Shown here: in pieces, positions 10,836 to 22,055 of the stretch
Numbering within the stretch: position 1 is the stretch's first letter
Layout: every line of letters begins with the position of its first letter
Assembly: GCF_028554725.1 (NCBI RefSeq)
Contig: NC_071668.1
Coordinates: forward strand, 6,035,001-6,099,000
Reading direction: 5' to 3'
DNA length: 64,000 nucleotides
Source: Zeugodacus cucurbitae
Lineage: Eukaryota; Arthropoda; Insecta; Diptera; Tephritidae
Notes under the pieces: model-generated
What the model was told of the DNA's origin: nothing
Seen by the model: the letters and a program-made list of their open reading frames with translations, nothing else
The model's database searches: none
Position numbers and translations under genes: made by a program

Positions 10836-13216
10836 TTTATATTTGTTTATCTATGTAGATGCACCATACTCTTTCGATATGTAATGAATAAAGCATTTAA
10901 GGTGTGCTCGCAACAAATAGTGGTCAGTTGTCAATTCCAAAACAAAAAAATCTAAATTTAAAGTACCAAATAATAGAGTTAACGGCACACTGCTCCACAT
11001 ATAAAACTATGAATTTCTGGCAATAATATATCGAATAATAAAGTCAGTTACAATGGATAGTGTCACTAAAACCATAGTCATTCCATTGGCAATAATAATA
11101 TATTAGAAACGAAGTGGCTTGCATTTTCAGTGTAAATACATAACGACATATGTACAGTTATATATGAGTAAATATATACGAAAAGTAAAAATAAGCTCCG
11201 CTTCAGGACTACGCCCACATGCTCAAAGAGTATCGCACAGAAAAGTAATTGTTGTAAGATTTGTTGCGTACGCCGCCAGTGCACAGTGCCTCAAGTGTGC
11301 CCCCAATTGCCCGAAGTCAGTTTTGCAGTTAATTCAATTAAAAAAAGCGATCATGTTTAATGATTTACAATAAACGTAGGCGGAGTTCTTGCAGGAAATG
11401 TGAACTATTAAAGAACTTGTTTACCGTTCAATAAAAGGCTTTTAGTAGTCTTAAGAAGGTTATTATTATGTATAAGATAAATTGAGTTGGTTAAAAATAG
11501 AATGGAAAAACCTGTGCGTGACAGATTTAGAAGCGGATATATATAGCTTTAAGTATATACGGGTATATTATGAGTATATTACGATGGCTATTATTCAGCA
11601 AAAAGAAAGACCCACAAATTTTGAGCAGATTCTGAATGAGCAAAGCATTATATGATAAGCTTTTCTGAATTCCTTAGATCACCTAAAAATGTATCATAAT
11701 AACGAAAGAGAATGTTCCGTTTAGAGGTTAAAGGTCAGATACAGCAGGGAGTAGAATTGTATAACTATAAATCAATATCAGTTTAGATACAATCCTTACC
11801 CTAATTGTTTCTTATTAAATGATACGATGATAAATGAGTCTGGTTGAATGCTAAGATATCGATCTAGCTACTTCCTATTGGTACATTCTAAATGTGGAAT
11901 AGTGAAATGTTGTCATAACCAAATAAGATAATATTTATAACACAATATTTATACATAAATTTCCATACACAATACAATAAATAAGTGCAGGAACTGCATA
12001 CTCATATTACACCAACAAGCCAAACAAAAAAAGTTCCTTCAGGTGTTGCTTGTAATTGCATTCACAGCGATCTTTTGCACTGATATTCCCGATAATGCGA
12101 ACAATCGCTAAGTGTTTTACATGTTAAAATCATAAAGATAAACAGCCATTTGCATACGTTCAGTTTGTATATACAAATACAAGTGTTGTTGCAATCCATC
12201 ATGTCTGACACTATGATTACCGTAACGCTTTTTACGCTAATTACGTTGACATATTTTCCGCAAAATGGATCATGTATAAGGTATATCAATGATTATTGGA
12301 ATGGTCATAAATAATAAATTATAAAATTTTTAGATTTCGTTTGCGATTAGCGTGCACCAAATTGTCTGGAAGGCCATGAATATGATATCCATAAATATGT
12401 ATAAAAATTAGTATTATGAGTAGCGAATCGAACACACAACTAGTATAATTAAAATAAACTGGTATAATAGAATAGAAGACGTCTTGTATTGTATTCTCAG
12501 CGATAAAGCGTTATTTAAACTGGTGTACTCAATCGGTTTAAGCCGATGTCAAGTTGCCAAAATATAAATCACTTAAAAATAGATATCCTACCCTAGTAAA
12601 ATTATCAAATTATGTGACAATTTTATATTCGTAATCAAATGGTTTTGTGTTGCTCGTAATGCTCCACCAAGTTTTGAATTGAACTCCATTTACCGCTATA
12701 ATTTTGTTGGAGTTTACACTTACGACGAACATGTCAATTGCATTTACATAAAGATATTCAAATATCACCATGTATGAGTCCACACAAATTTTTTGTATGA
12801 TATTTACTTCGGTATACGAGTATGTATGTACGAAAGCCGACTTGCAATTTGAAGTCCACCGTGACTTTGGCGTCAAATTGTACGACGCCCCATCAACCGT
12901 TTTGCTAAATGCATGCCGCAACGGTGTTTAGAATTACCGTTGAGTGCTGAGCTTTTCTGAGCGTTGCTGTGCCGTGCAGTTAGTTCTATTTCAGACTTTA
13001 TTTTTACACCATAATTTTGTGTGTGTGTGTTCGTGCCGCCTTTTCAGGCGATATGCAAAAGTATTTTTGATTAATAGCCAGAATTGCAATGAGGTCAGAC
13101 ATTTAAGGGCAATTGAGCAATAGCCACCATACGAGTACATAGCGATATATTTATATGCAGGAGTAGACAGATATGTGCACAAAAGTTAGGAGCATATAAC
13201 GTTTCAAATATTTGTA
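10836..13216. other. Gene-poor AT-rich stretch
   Basis: Only short open frames without protein-like character are present. A short GT run lies near 13020-13031. No promoter or exon could be supported. Confidence 0.3.
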
Positions 13217-13421
13217 TTAACCCTTGCTTGGTCAATGGAGCATTGAAGCTGTTGCTTTACCGAAATTTTGTAGATTTTACGAATTTAATATTAAACATGC
13301 ACTAACTAAGTTAAAAAAAATATTAAATAGTAGGTCTAGAGTAACCACACTAATAATTAAAAACTTCTTTATTTTCACACATTTCAAAAAATTTGAACTT
13401 CTTTTCACCTCAGAGGGTTAA
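13217..13421. mobile_element. Small TTAA-CCCT MITE
   Basis: A 205-base block starts TTAACCCTTGCTTGG and ends CAGAGGGTTAA. TTAA flanks both sides and CCCT/AGGG inverted termini follow, which fits a minimal piggyBac-like MITE. The terminal repeat is short, so chance cannot be excluded. Confidence 0.45.
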
Positions 13422-13840
13422 ATTCAATACATGCATAATTTAAATACTACATATACGAGTACTAGAGCATAAGGCTCCAATTATGCCCATATACAAACAT
13501 ATAGTGCATATATAGTAAAGCAATATGGATTACGTTATAAACCCATTAAAAATGCAGTTCGTGTTTTTGTGCCGAAAACATACGACAGTATAATTTTATG
13601 ATGGAATTCAAGCTGTCGGAGATTTAAAAGTGCAATAACGAAATATTTTCATTGGATTAACACTTAAAACAGTGCCATTCACTTGAAATAAAGACAAGCT
13701 ACTAAAATTAGTCTCTAGTGTTAATATTTCAGGGTCGCGTTCAAGGTGTTACTAGCACCTCTGCTGGTGTTATGATTGTACTACGAGGCGAACTTGAAAA
13801 TAAGAGTATATTTTTCTATACATACATATGTACTAATAAT

Positions 13841-14848
13841 AACAAGTAAGGAAGGGCTAAGTTCGGGTGTAACCGTACATTTCATACTCTCGCAATTTAT
13901 TTATTTAATATTATATAATACACAATTTGACCCACATAATCGTCATACATAAAGTAAACGATTCAGATCGTCTTCAAAGTTCTGGTATATAGGAGGTAGG
14001 CGTGGTTGTAAACCGATTTGGCCTATTTTCACAACATATCATTGGGATGTAAGGATTACAAACCAAGTTTCATTGAAATCGGTCGAGTAGTTCCTGAGAT
14101 ATGGTTTTTAACCCATAAGTGGGCGATGCCACGCCCATTTTCCATTTGGTAAAAAAAATTTGAGTGCAGCTTCTATCTGCCATTGCTTTTGTGAAATTTA
14201 GTGTTTCTGACGTTTTTCCTTAGCGAGTTAACCCACTTTTAGTAATTTTCAACCTAACCTTTGTATGAGAGGTGGGCGTGGTTATTATCCGATTACTTTC
14301 ATTTTTGGACTGCATTAAGAAGTGCCTAAAAGAAACGACTGCAGAAAGTTTGGTTTATATGGCTTTATTGATTTGCGAGATAAATACAAAAAAACTATTT
14401 GAGGGCGGGGCCACGCCCACTTCTCCAAAAAAGTTACATCCAAATGTGCCCCTCCCTAATGCGATCCTGTGTTCCAAATTTTATTTTAATAACTTTATTT
14501 ATGGCTTTTGTTATGACACTGTATAGGTTTTCAGTTTCCACCATTTTGTGGGCGTGCCAGTGGACCGATTTTGCCCATTTTCAAAAGCAACCTAATCAGG
14601 GTGCCAAGAAATATGTGTTCCAAGTTTCATTAAGATATCTTAATTTTTACTCAAGTTATCGCTTGCACGGACAGGCAAACAGACGGACAGACGGACCGAC
14701 AGACATCCGGATTTCAAATCCACTGGTCATCCTAATCATTTATATATATATAACCCCAAATCTAGCTCTTTTATTTCTTGGTGACACAAACAACCGTTAT
14801 GTGAACAAAACTATGATACTCTGTGCAACATGTTGCGAGAGTATAAAA
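13841..14848 (+). repeat. R1 interspersed repeat, copy A
   Basis: The left end is AACAAGTAAGGAAGGGCTAA followed by an imperfect GTTCGG/CCGTAC hairpin and ATACTCTCGCAATTT. The right end is TGTTGCGAGAGTATAAAA. Near the right side is a GACA/GACG-rich tract (about 14668-14706) ending GACATCCGGAT. The copy is about 1.0 kb. TACTCTCGCAA occurs inverted near both ends. Superfamily unknown. Confidence 0.75.
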
Positions 14849-15054
14849 AGACAATGTATGGAGGTCAGGATCTGAGACACATTTTCTAACTGATAATGAA
14901 ATAATATGGAGCAGAGTTCGACAAAAACTTTGAAATATACATAAAACTTAACAATTGAATGTATCAGTCAATATTCTCGGCTGAAGATGTAAATAATTTC
15001 TAATGGACCTATGACAATAAAAAAACGGAAATTTATGAATAGTTTTATATTATG

Positions 15055-15404
15055 CGGTGTTGGAGAGTTCCTTTGCGAATTTTTATTTTTTTTTATGTTG
15101 ATATAGTAAATGCTCAAGAAGTACGATGAAATTTTCGCACTATTCACTACTTACTGATACCCACATAATCAGCCATCGTTTGTTAAAAGCTTGACCTTTG
15201 ACTATTTTTCAAAACTAAAGAGAACCTTAAAGGGCCGTTGTTTAAAAGCATACGAGAAATCGCTGAAGAATCCAAAGGATATCCAAAAAATCTGAGTTTG
15301 AGAAGTGTCTTGACGATTTGAAGAAACGCTATTTTGAAGACGACAATATTGATTTAAATCGAGAGAATAAAAAAATTCCCGTTATTTTTTGAACACACCT
15401 CGTA
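15055..15404 (+). mobile_element. Mariner (DD34D-type) remnant, copy 2
   Basis: The start resembles the copy at 51047 (GATATAG...CAAGAAGTACGATGAAATTT). Then come AAAGAGAACCTTAAAGGGCC, a decayed C-terminal coding segment (KSLKNPKDIQKI followed by a frame break), and the right terminus TTCCCGTTATTTTTTGAACA with CACCTCGTATA. It is internally deleted and frameshifted. Confidence 0.65.
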
Positions 15405-16652
15405 TATCAAAAACAAAAGAATTTCTATGACAAAAGTAGAGAAATAAGAACTCCTTTAAGGAATCTTTAATATACCACTCCATAAGCTAAGCCGTCGAAT
15501 GTTCTGAACAGCATATTAGTTAAACCAAATTATTATTTGTTTATTTCGAACCACTGTGAGTTTGGTATACTCTGAACGAAATTTGACAATTGAGACATTA
15601 TCTATTATAAAAATATATGTAGTACGGAACAAATAATATTGTAGAACAAATAATCTTGTCATTGCTACGCAGTCTAGTTAATTAAATAACACGTAGACTT
15701 AATACACTTCACACCTTCATACACGCATACACACATATAGATAAACAGGTATGTGCTTAAAATAATATTTCACGAATTTCAATTGCATGACTGACTTTCC
15801 TGCTCCATTAACCATTAACCATTAACCATTAATTCATTGCGAAATTCAATTCAATTAAAAATGGCAAAATCAAATAAATCCATAATTCAATTCGATTTTC
15901 ATTTTAAAAGCACAATGCAAAGCACAAAACAGCCATTACACGCCGCGCCCAAGAATGTTGTGCATTTCCTTGAACAAATGCGCTGAGATATGCGTAATAT
16001 GCAGCCGTTGTAATTACAAACATGATAACAATTCTAATAAAACTGTCAAACACAGTATACATACACGCTCACACTCACCTACATGCGAGTACCAACATAA
16101 GCGAATGAACAACTTTTGTTGTTGCTGCTGATAGCCACCTCAACAATGTGTTCACTCGCGCCAACTTGTTTTGCCACCACTTGCTTACAAGCTCACAGCA
16201 ACATCGGTAAATATGTGCGATATATGTATATAGTATGCATAGCTGATCGTATGGCCAATAAGTTAACGGCTGGCGGCAAGCAATTTGCAACGCATTACAG
16301 CTTACAGTTGCGCGACTCGCTCGCTCGCCCGCCCACCGACCGGCTGACACACTGACTGCCTGACTGTTTAACCGCAACGGCGCCAAGCCGCTTGGGTGTT
16401 GGGTACTGGGTGCTGTGAGCTGTGAGCCAAGCCCAAAAGACCAGCGCGGCGCTGTTTAAGACTCACGTTCGTTTGCAATAAATCTCGCGCGCTGTTGCGC
16501 CTGCGTGACAGCACGTCAACACCGCGCAGGCGGGCGACGTTTGTGCGCAGTTTCCGCTGCATTGTGTTCCTCCTCTTTGTTGTTGTCTTTGTCTCTTTTT
16601 TTCAGCAGCTAAAGAATGCGTAAATGCGGAATATTTCAATGGCAACACTCAA
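15405..16652. other. Intergenic sequence with a heptanucleotide repeat and a GC-richer block
   Basis: About four copies of the heptamer CCATTAA sit at 15806-15832. From about 16050 to 16620 the sequence becomes much less AT-rich, with many CG dinucleotides. This resembles a promoter, enhancer or 5' leader more than repeat DNA, but no core promoter could be pinned down. Confidence 0.35.
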
Positions 16653-17357
16653 ATGTTGCATACGCAATGCAACATGTTGCTGCAACGCGGTCAAGTTCAA
16701 GTGCACGCAGCGCCTGGCATTATGCGTTTGCCTAGCACACGCTTTGACAAATCGGCGGCAAAATTACAAATTTTGAAGTTCAATGTGCAATTGACAGTTA
16801 CACAAACGCACACATACATATGTATATGTATGGTAGGCGCACTTGAGATTGCGTGCAATTTGGTCGGTCGGTCATTGTCGCTCAATCGTAACATTCAGGC
16901 GTACATGCGTTCGATCTACATACATATCATACATACGACGGACGGCCAGAGATTTGGCAGAATATGTGTGCGCGCCTACTCGTTGGAGGTCACCGCAGCT
17001 GTGCGACAGGTTTACACGCAGTTTTGGCATGAACGCAGAGTCAAACGAGTATACCTCATTGAGGTTGAGCGTGTTGTGTGCGTTTTGTACGCAATGAGTT
17101 GGCGAATTCAGTGCGAGTCCCACTTGCTCATTTACTTCATCAGATGTGTGCCTGTTTTTTTTTCTTTTGCTATTTTTTTTTTACCTCAAAAACATTCGCT
17201 TTTGTGTTGTCCAATGAGTTTGAGCGTAGAAGTAAACACGAATAATTGGCTTTTATTTTTGTCTACGCCTGATTTCGTTTTGGAAATGCAATTGCTCACT
17301 GTGTTTTTGTTTATTTTGGTAATAACTTGTTGTTTTGCTGTTTGTTCAGTCAATTAG
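16653..17357 (+). CDS. Open reading frame of 234 codons, doubtful
   Basis: An uninterrupted ATG-started frame of 234 codons runs through the GC-richer block. It has hydrophobic stretches near residues 155-178 and 205-232 and no recognised domain. The residue order looks like translated microsatellite and UTR-like sequence (THTYICICM, SIYIHIIHT). No splice sites or close paralogue support it. It could be an unspliced exon or a chance frame; I lean to chance. Confidence 0.15.
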   Translation: MLHTQCNMLLQRGQVQVHAAPGIMRLPSTRFDKSAAKLQILKFNVQLTVTQTHTYICICMVGALEIACNLVGRSLSLNRNIQAYMRSIYIHIIHTTDGQRFGRICVRAYSLEVTAAVRQVYTQFWHERRVKRVYLIEVERVVCVLYAMSWRIQCESHLLIYFIRCVPVFFSFAIFFLPQKHSLLCCPMSLSVEVNTNNWLLFLSTPDFVLEMQLLTVFLFILVITCCFAVCSVN

Positions 17358-17478
17358 CGGCATTTTGTCATCGAGTGCTTGTTAAGCATTTTTTAAATAT
17401 TTTGCTTTTTGTTCGAATGCTCAATGAGATTTAACTTCCTATTTCGAATATGTACACCTGCACAGATTTCAATGAAAA

Positions 17479-17530
17479 AACAAGTAAGGAAGCACTAAAT
17501 TTGAGTGTAACGGTTCAAATTACTTAAAAT
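17479..17530 (+). repeat. R1 repeat, left-end stub
   Basis: AACAAGTAAGGAAGCACTAA and a degraded hairpin (TTGAGTGTAACGGTTCAA) match the left end of R1. Similarity fades after about 50 bases. Confidence 0.5.
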
Positions 17531-17739
17531 GAGCTCTGCTCTCTGCAAAACCTTAAAAAAGTCACCATAGATTTTTAGATGAAATTGTGAATAGACTAGA
17601 ATGTACCGCAAAAAATACCGAAGTTATTGCTGGTTTTTATGAAATTTATTTAATATTGGATATGCTACTGTTATAGCTGTGAAAATTCCCGTTCACATTC
17701 CACCAAGATCTTCAAAATCGGTACAGGTTTACCGAAGAT

Positions 17740-18145
17740 ACGACCATCCACGGAAGTATTCATGAAGGAAGTGGTTCCCGTAACCGGAAATGTTACCAGC
17801 ATAAACATAAACCAGAAAACGGAATTGAAGATGAAGATGAAGGAACCGGAAATTCTGAAACGGCAAACCGGAAACGGAAGTAGTCATCCGGGGCCGGAAA
17901 TGACATAATCCGGAAATCGGAAACAGGGAATGTCACATGTCACGAAAACGGAAGTGGGGACTGTATCCGGGACCGGATATCAATTAGCAGAAACGGAAAT
18001 ACGCATATAATACAATGCTGGATCAACGGAAAAACGGACACCGGAAATCGGGAAGCGGAATTAGATTCGTAATTTCCGGTTTCCACCAGTTTGGCGCTCT
18101 TCCTGTCGTGTTAATTTTCACTTCCGGGTTCCTTCCGTTTCCGCT
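17740..18145. repeat. Cluster of CGGAA motifs (ETS-like GGAA array)
   Basis: Fourteen CGGAA pentamers, many as CCGGAAAT or ACGGAAGT, occur on the plus strand between about 17747 and 18060. Four TTCCG motifs in the opposite sense follow at about 18075-18145. It could be a degenerate satellite or a cluster of ETS-type binding sites; the sequence alone does not decide. Confidence 0.5.
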
Positions 18146-18235
18146 TTCTTGTGCTTTCTTTGCAATTGTTCGGCTCTTGATGTTTGTATTCCATGCCTTT
18201 GTTACATGATTTATGCAATTCATAAGTGACCAAAA

Positions 18236-18351
18236 AGTTCGATTTATGGAAGGAAATTTGTATGAAAGTTGCCTTCTGTTGCCACTTCAAGAGTTCGAGT
18301 TATGGAGAACTTCGAGTTATAGAAGTTCGTTTTATGGAAATTCCACTGTAT
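18236..18351 (-). mobile_element. Pogo/Tigger-like terminal repeat end
   Basis: Read on the minus strand from 18349, the sequence starts CAGTGGAATTTCCATAAAAC and continues with repeated ATAACTCGAA units (plus-strand units GTTCGATTTATGGAA, GTTCGAGTTATGGAG, CTTCGAGTTATAGAA). TA flanks the CAG end. The pattern resembles terminal repeats of insect pogo/Tigger-like elements. The other end was not found. Confidence 0.4.
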
Positions 18352-18359
18352 CTACATGT

Positions 18360-18710
18360 ACAAGCCACTCTTTTCTGGCATCCACCCGCTGCACATTTAT
18401 GGTCGCCAAATCACGGCTAAACTGCGCCCAGGAGAGCAGTGCAGAGACAGAATCAGTGTAAAACCCATAACTCTTGGTGTCATATGAAAGGGACAGCTGT
18501 AACACTGACTTATTTGTATTGAACAAATTGAACTTCAACTTTCCATTGACCCTAATTTCCCGTGCTAAGGAACACATTTTCTGTCCAATATTCTGCGAAA
18601 TAAATTCCACAATTTGTCCACAGCCGCTTAAACGAGAATCTGTGGAATGATCTGGCCAATTTAAGACTTGAAAATTATTGGTTGCTAGGTCCTTTATTCT
18701 TTTCTAGAGC
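18360..18710 (-). pseudogene. Unidentified protein-like reading frame, minus strand
   Basis: A minus-strand frame stays open from about 18710 to 18332. It includes KDLATNNFQVLNWPDHSTDS, then a stretch around 18610-18640 reading LSGCGQIVEFISQNIGQ, then FNLFNTNKSVLQLSLSYDT. Amino-acid usage looks like a genuine globular protein, unlike neighbouring chance frames. No initiator ATG or good splice sites are visible, and its low-coordinate end runs into the Tigger-like terminus. It may be a retrocopy fragment or a lone exon. I do not recognise the family. Confidence 0.3.
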
Positions 18711-19715
18711 ATTACTCTTGAACAACATAGAAAAACATGAATTGTAACAAAAATTATTTTTGCTGTCTATAAGAATCTATTCAGTTTTTCATACAAAAAA
18801 AATTGTCGAAACGTTAAAGAAAAGGTCAACATATTACGATTGGAATTGAATAACTCAAGTGGATCTCAATGCTTTGAAATCGCTCGAAATACGGCTTGTT
18901 TCCAATAATCTTACTTGTATTTTATTTCAAGTCTTCACAACAACAATTGTTCGATGGTTTTGAGGACAGATAGTTTAATGTTTTTCAATATATTTTTCGA
19001 TTTCTTCAATGCATTTGGAATTAGATTCTTGAAAACCAATTATCAACAGGGAATCTCAAGAGGAATATGAGTGATTAGCATTTTAGGAAGAAGAAATCGA
19101 ATATTTTTATCGAACTATTCACTTCGTTGATTTAAAAAAAGTTTATGTGATTTGGTGATTTTTAGAGCCAAAGAGTATAAATCACCATAAACTCTCGACT
19201 ATACATAAAGAAACAGTATGATAAATTTATATATGTATATATTTATTTCGATAACAACTCCAATTGACAGTAGATAGTAGACAGTATAGGGAAGAGATAA
19301 TAAAAGTGGCAGTGAAAAGCAAGATTATGCATTGAGCATTTGACTTAGATAGTAATTATGCAATATCACAGTGCATTTAAGGTTTAAAAAACTGAGAAAT
19401 ATTAGTCAAATATATAAAAAGTGCGATTACGAAAACGAATAGAGTGATAGTTGATAGTTGATAGAAATAAAAAGAAATGTTCAAATTTTGTTTTCCAAAG
19501 TGTTTAATTAAACTAAAATTATTATTTGTTTATCATTTCATTGCATGTATATATGTATGTATATGTATATGTAAACATGTTGCAGGTATACCAGTTATGT
19601 AGATTGACTATGGCCAGATTGTGGATGTACTATGTGTATTTATAGTGTGTAAATAAGGTGCGTATATTCCCGTTCGAAACGCAATTTTGCTGATAACTAT
19701 CGGTTTACGAATTAT
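18711..19715. other. AT-rich intergenic and 3' flank of cuticle paralogue
   Basis: Nothing recognised apart from short TATATG-type simple repeats near 19228 and 19548-19572. The right part includes the 3' UTR of the minus-strand gene at 19716. Confidence 0.3.
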
Positions 19716-20450
19716 TTAGTGGGTGCCAGGTGCTGGTTCCAAGTTCACTGATGCAGCCGATTGTATGTGACCGGGCAATGGTGCTACATGTACAGCGCCG
19801 CGGGTCTTAGCCACATAAGTGCCTTCAGCGGCCACGATAGCGGGAGCAACGACAGCGGGAGCAACGACGGGACTGGTGATGATCTGTACTGGTGCTGGTG
19901 CAGCGACAACTGCGGGCACGGCGGCGGCATGTACGGCAATGGAAGCATGTGGTGCGGCCAAAACGGCGCCATTGATTGAGCTGATCAATGGGATGACCGA
20001 GCAGTGGGCAGCGCCAAGGGCCAAAGCGAACAAGACTACGGAGACGGCGAACTAGAATGTGAGATGAGATGAAAAATTAAAATGTTAAAGCATTGAAATC
20101 CGTGAAATTATTTGGTTAATAGTTTAACACACATACAAAATGAATGAGTTTAAACTTTTTCAGATTGAAATCCTTTACTAAAATGGATTTAAAAATCGAT
20201 TATAAATTATTTATTGTTAACTCCTTCAAAAACTAGTTCAAATAAGATTTTATTAACATTTGATAATTAATATTTCACTTTCGTTCTCAACTTGTTTATG
20301 TCTTTATAATTATGTTTTTTTTTTCATTCTTTGAGCACTCTTGATTTGTGGAATAAACAGTTCACAGGAACACTAAAAACCATTTTATTTTAATATTTTT
20401 ATTTTATTTTTGCTTCGAAATCAATATCCTTTTTCTTTGCCCACCTTCAT
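19716..20450 (-). CDS. Cuticle-like secreted protein, shorter paralogue
   Basis: The CDS is the complement of join(19716..20051,20445..20450), 113 residues. Exon 1 is again only ATG AAG (20445-20450) before donor GTGGGC. The intron ends in CACATTCTAG and exon 2 starts TTC GCC GTC. The protein opens MKFAVSVVLFALALGAAHCS, a signal peptide, and continues with a Val/Ala/Pro-rich middle (repeats like SPVVAPAVVAPAIVA). The tail contains YVAKTRGAVHVAPLPGHIQS and ends EPAPGTH. Intron position, signal peptide and tail are shared with the 3020-3744 gene, so they are paralogues about 16 kb apart and co-oriented. A TATA box, GTATAAAAG, lies at 20554-20562. Likely an extracellular cuticle component; no chitin-binding consensus is visible. 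Confidence 0.85.
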
Positions 20451-20562
20451 GTTGCTTATTGATTGGGGTTTTGTGATTTGTTGGTTCAACTGAACTTTCT
20501 TAACAGCTCGAAGCTAGAAATGTTACTATGATAAATCTTGGCACTCCAGTGATCTTTTATAC
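20451..20562 (-). promoter_or_regulatory. Core promoter and leader of cuticle paralogue
   Basis: GTATAAAAG at 20554-20562 on the minus strand is a consensus TATA box 104 bases before the ATG. Transcription would begin near 20525-20530. Confidence 0.6.
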
Positions 20563-21172
20563 TTCTTCATTAGCATTTTGCCGTTGTTTGTCTTCCATGT
20601 CACAGTTTGCTACACATAACTCATATGTATATGTAAGTATATAGACATTATAATATGAACTTGTACATTATACAATAGATCATTTTTTATAAAAATAGCA
20701 AGACATGGGAAAAAGAAAATAATATTTTAATCCAGTACCAGTTCTGCTGTTCAATGGCAAATTAATATCGAATCAATGGCAATTGCGCTTGAGCGGATAG
20801 AAATATCTACATAAATGGGCTGCTGATAAATAAATAGGTGACGCGGAAACTACAATACCTTTATGTCGTCTTAAAGTAATAATGTCAAGATCTCGTCCAC
20901 CAACGCCGCAAAACGCAGGCGCAAAGACTTACAGACACATACGCGCTTAGGTAGCTACAATATACAAGCCGTTAAGAATTGAACCGCTGCTGCTGGCGAC
21001 AAAGCTGGTCAAAACTACGTCAAAGCCAAGACAATGCGACGCAAGTTCGGGGTCGTCCGTACATATAAACATCTAAAAATATGTATATATGCCTGGGAGT
21101 GCTTAAGAATGCGGCGTGGTAGGTGGATGGGTGCTAAAATAGACTCGATTAGCTCGGTATGTAGATTTATAT
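20563..21172. other. Intergenic spacer
   Basis: No exon or repeat recognised between the cuticle promoter and the DD41D element. Confidence 0.3.
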
Positions 21173-22055
21173 AACGGGTGATTTTTTTGAGGTTAGGATT
21201 TTCATGCATTAGTATTTGACAGATCACGTGGGATTTCAGACATGGTGTCAAAGAGAAAGATGCTCAGTATGCTTTGACATTTCATCATGAATAGACTTAC
21301 TAACGAGCAACGCTTGCAAATCATTGTGAATGGGCCCTAGAAAAGTTGGCAGAAAATCCGCTTTTTTATCGACAAATTTTGTTCAGCGATGAGGCTCATT
21401 TCTGGTTGAATGGCTACGTAAATAAGCAAAATTGCCGCATTTGGGGTGAAGAGCAACCAGAAGCCGTTCAAGAACTGCCCATGCATCCCGAAAAATGCAC
21501 TGTTTGGTGTGGTTTGTACGCTGGTGGAATCATTGGACCGTATTTTTTCAAAGATGCTGTTGGACGCAACGTTACGGTGAATGGCGATCGCTATCGTTCG
21601 ATGCTAACAAACTTTTTGTTGCCAAAAATGGAAGAACTGAACTTGGTTGACATGTGGTTTCAACAAGATGGCGCTACATGCCACACAGCTCGCGATTCTA
21701 TGGCCATTTTGAGGGAAAACTTCGGAGAACAATTCATCTCAAGAAATGGACCCGTAAGTTGGCCACCAAGATCATGCGATTTAACGCCTTTAGACTATTT
21801 TTTGTGGGGCTACGTCAAGTCTAAAGTCTACAGAAATAAGCCAGCAACTATTCCAGCTTTGGAAGACAACATTTCCGAAGAAATTCGGGCTATTCCGGCC
21901 GAAATGCTCGAAAAAGTTGCCCAAAATTGGACTTTCCGAATGGACCACCTAAGACGCAGCCGCGGTCAACATTTAAATGAAATTATCTTCAAAAAGTAAA
22001 TGTCATGAACCAATCTAACAAAAAAAGTTATCAAGCTCTTAAAAAATCACCCTTT
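21173..22055 (+). mobile_element. Internally deleted Tc1/mariner DD41D transposon
   Basis: The left end is GGGTGATTTTTTTGAGGTTA (from 21176) and the right end is its inverse, ...AAAAAATCACCC (to 22052). TA-containing flanks (TAAC on the left, TTTA on the right) fit a TA target duplication. It holds a transposase start at 21287 (MNRLTNEQRLQII) and, after a deletion, the C-terminal half of the transposase. Spacing of the last two catalytic aspartates is 41, as in the rosa-type DD41D group of Tc1/mariner elements. Confidence 0.85.
21287..21999 (+). pseudogene. DD41D transposase, N-terminal half deleted and frame-broken
   Basis: The frame from ATG 21287 reads MNRLTNEQRLQIIVNGP and stops at a TAG at the deletion junction near 21330-21340. 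In the next frame the C-terminal catalytic half runs to a TAA, with 217 codons open from 21346. It keeps the first aspartate in FSDEAHFW (residue 15 of that frame), the second in WFQQDGATCH (residue 98) and the third in DLTPLDYFLWGY (residue 140). The two last aspartates are separated by 41 residues. Almost all of the N-terminal helix-turn-helix DNA-binding region is missing, so the copy cannot make a working transposase. The remaining half has no internal stop, suggesting a recent insertion. Confidence 0.85.

Noticed and set aside
14399..14875. 158-codon frame in R1 copy A
   Set aside because: Lies entirely in a repeat and reads through a GACA/GACG microsatellite.
19761..20055. Plus-strand frames of 72 and 78 codons
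   Set aside because: Antisense shadows of the cuticle paralogue; composition mirrors Ala/Val codons.
21015..21251. 78-codon minus frame
   Set aside because: Overlaps the left end of the DD41D transposon on the wrong strand.
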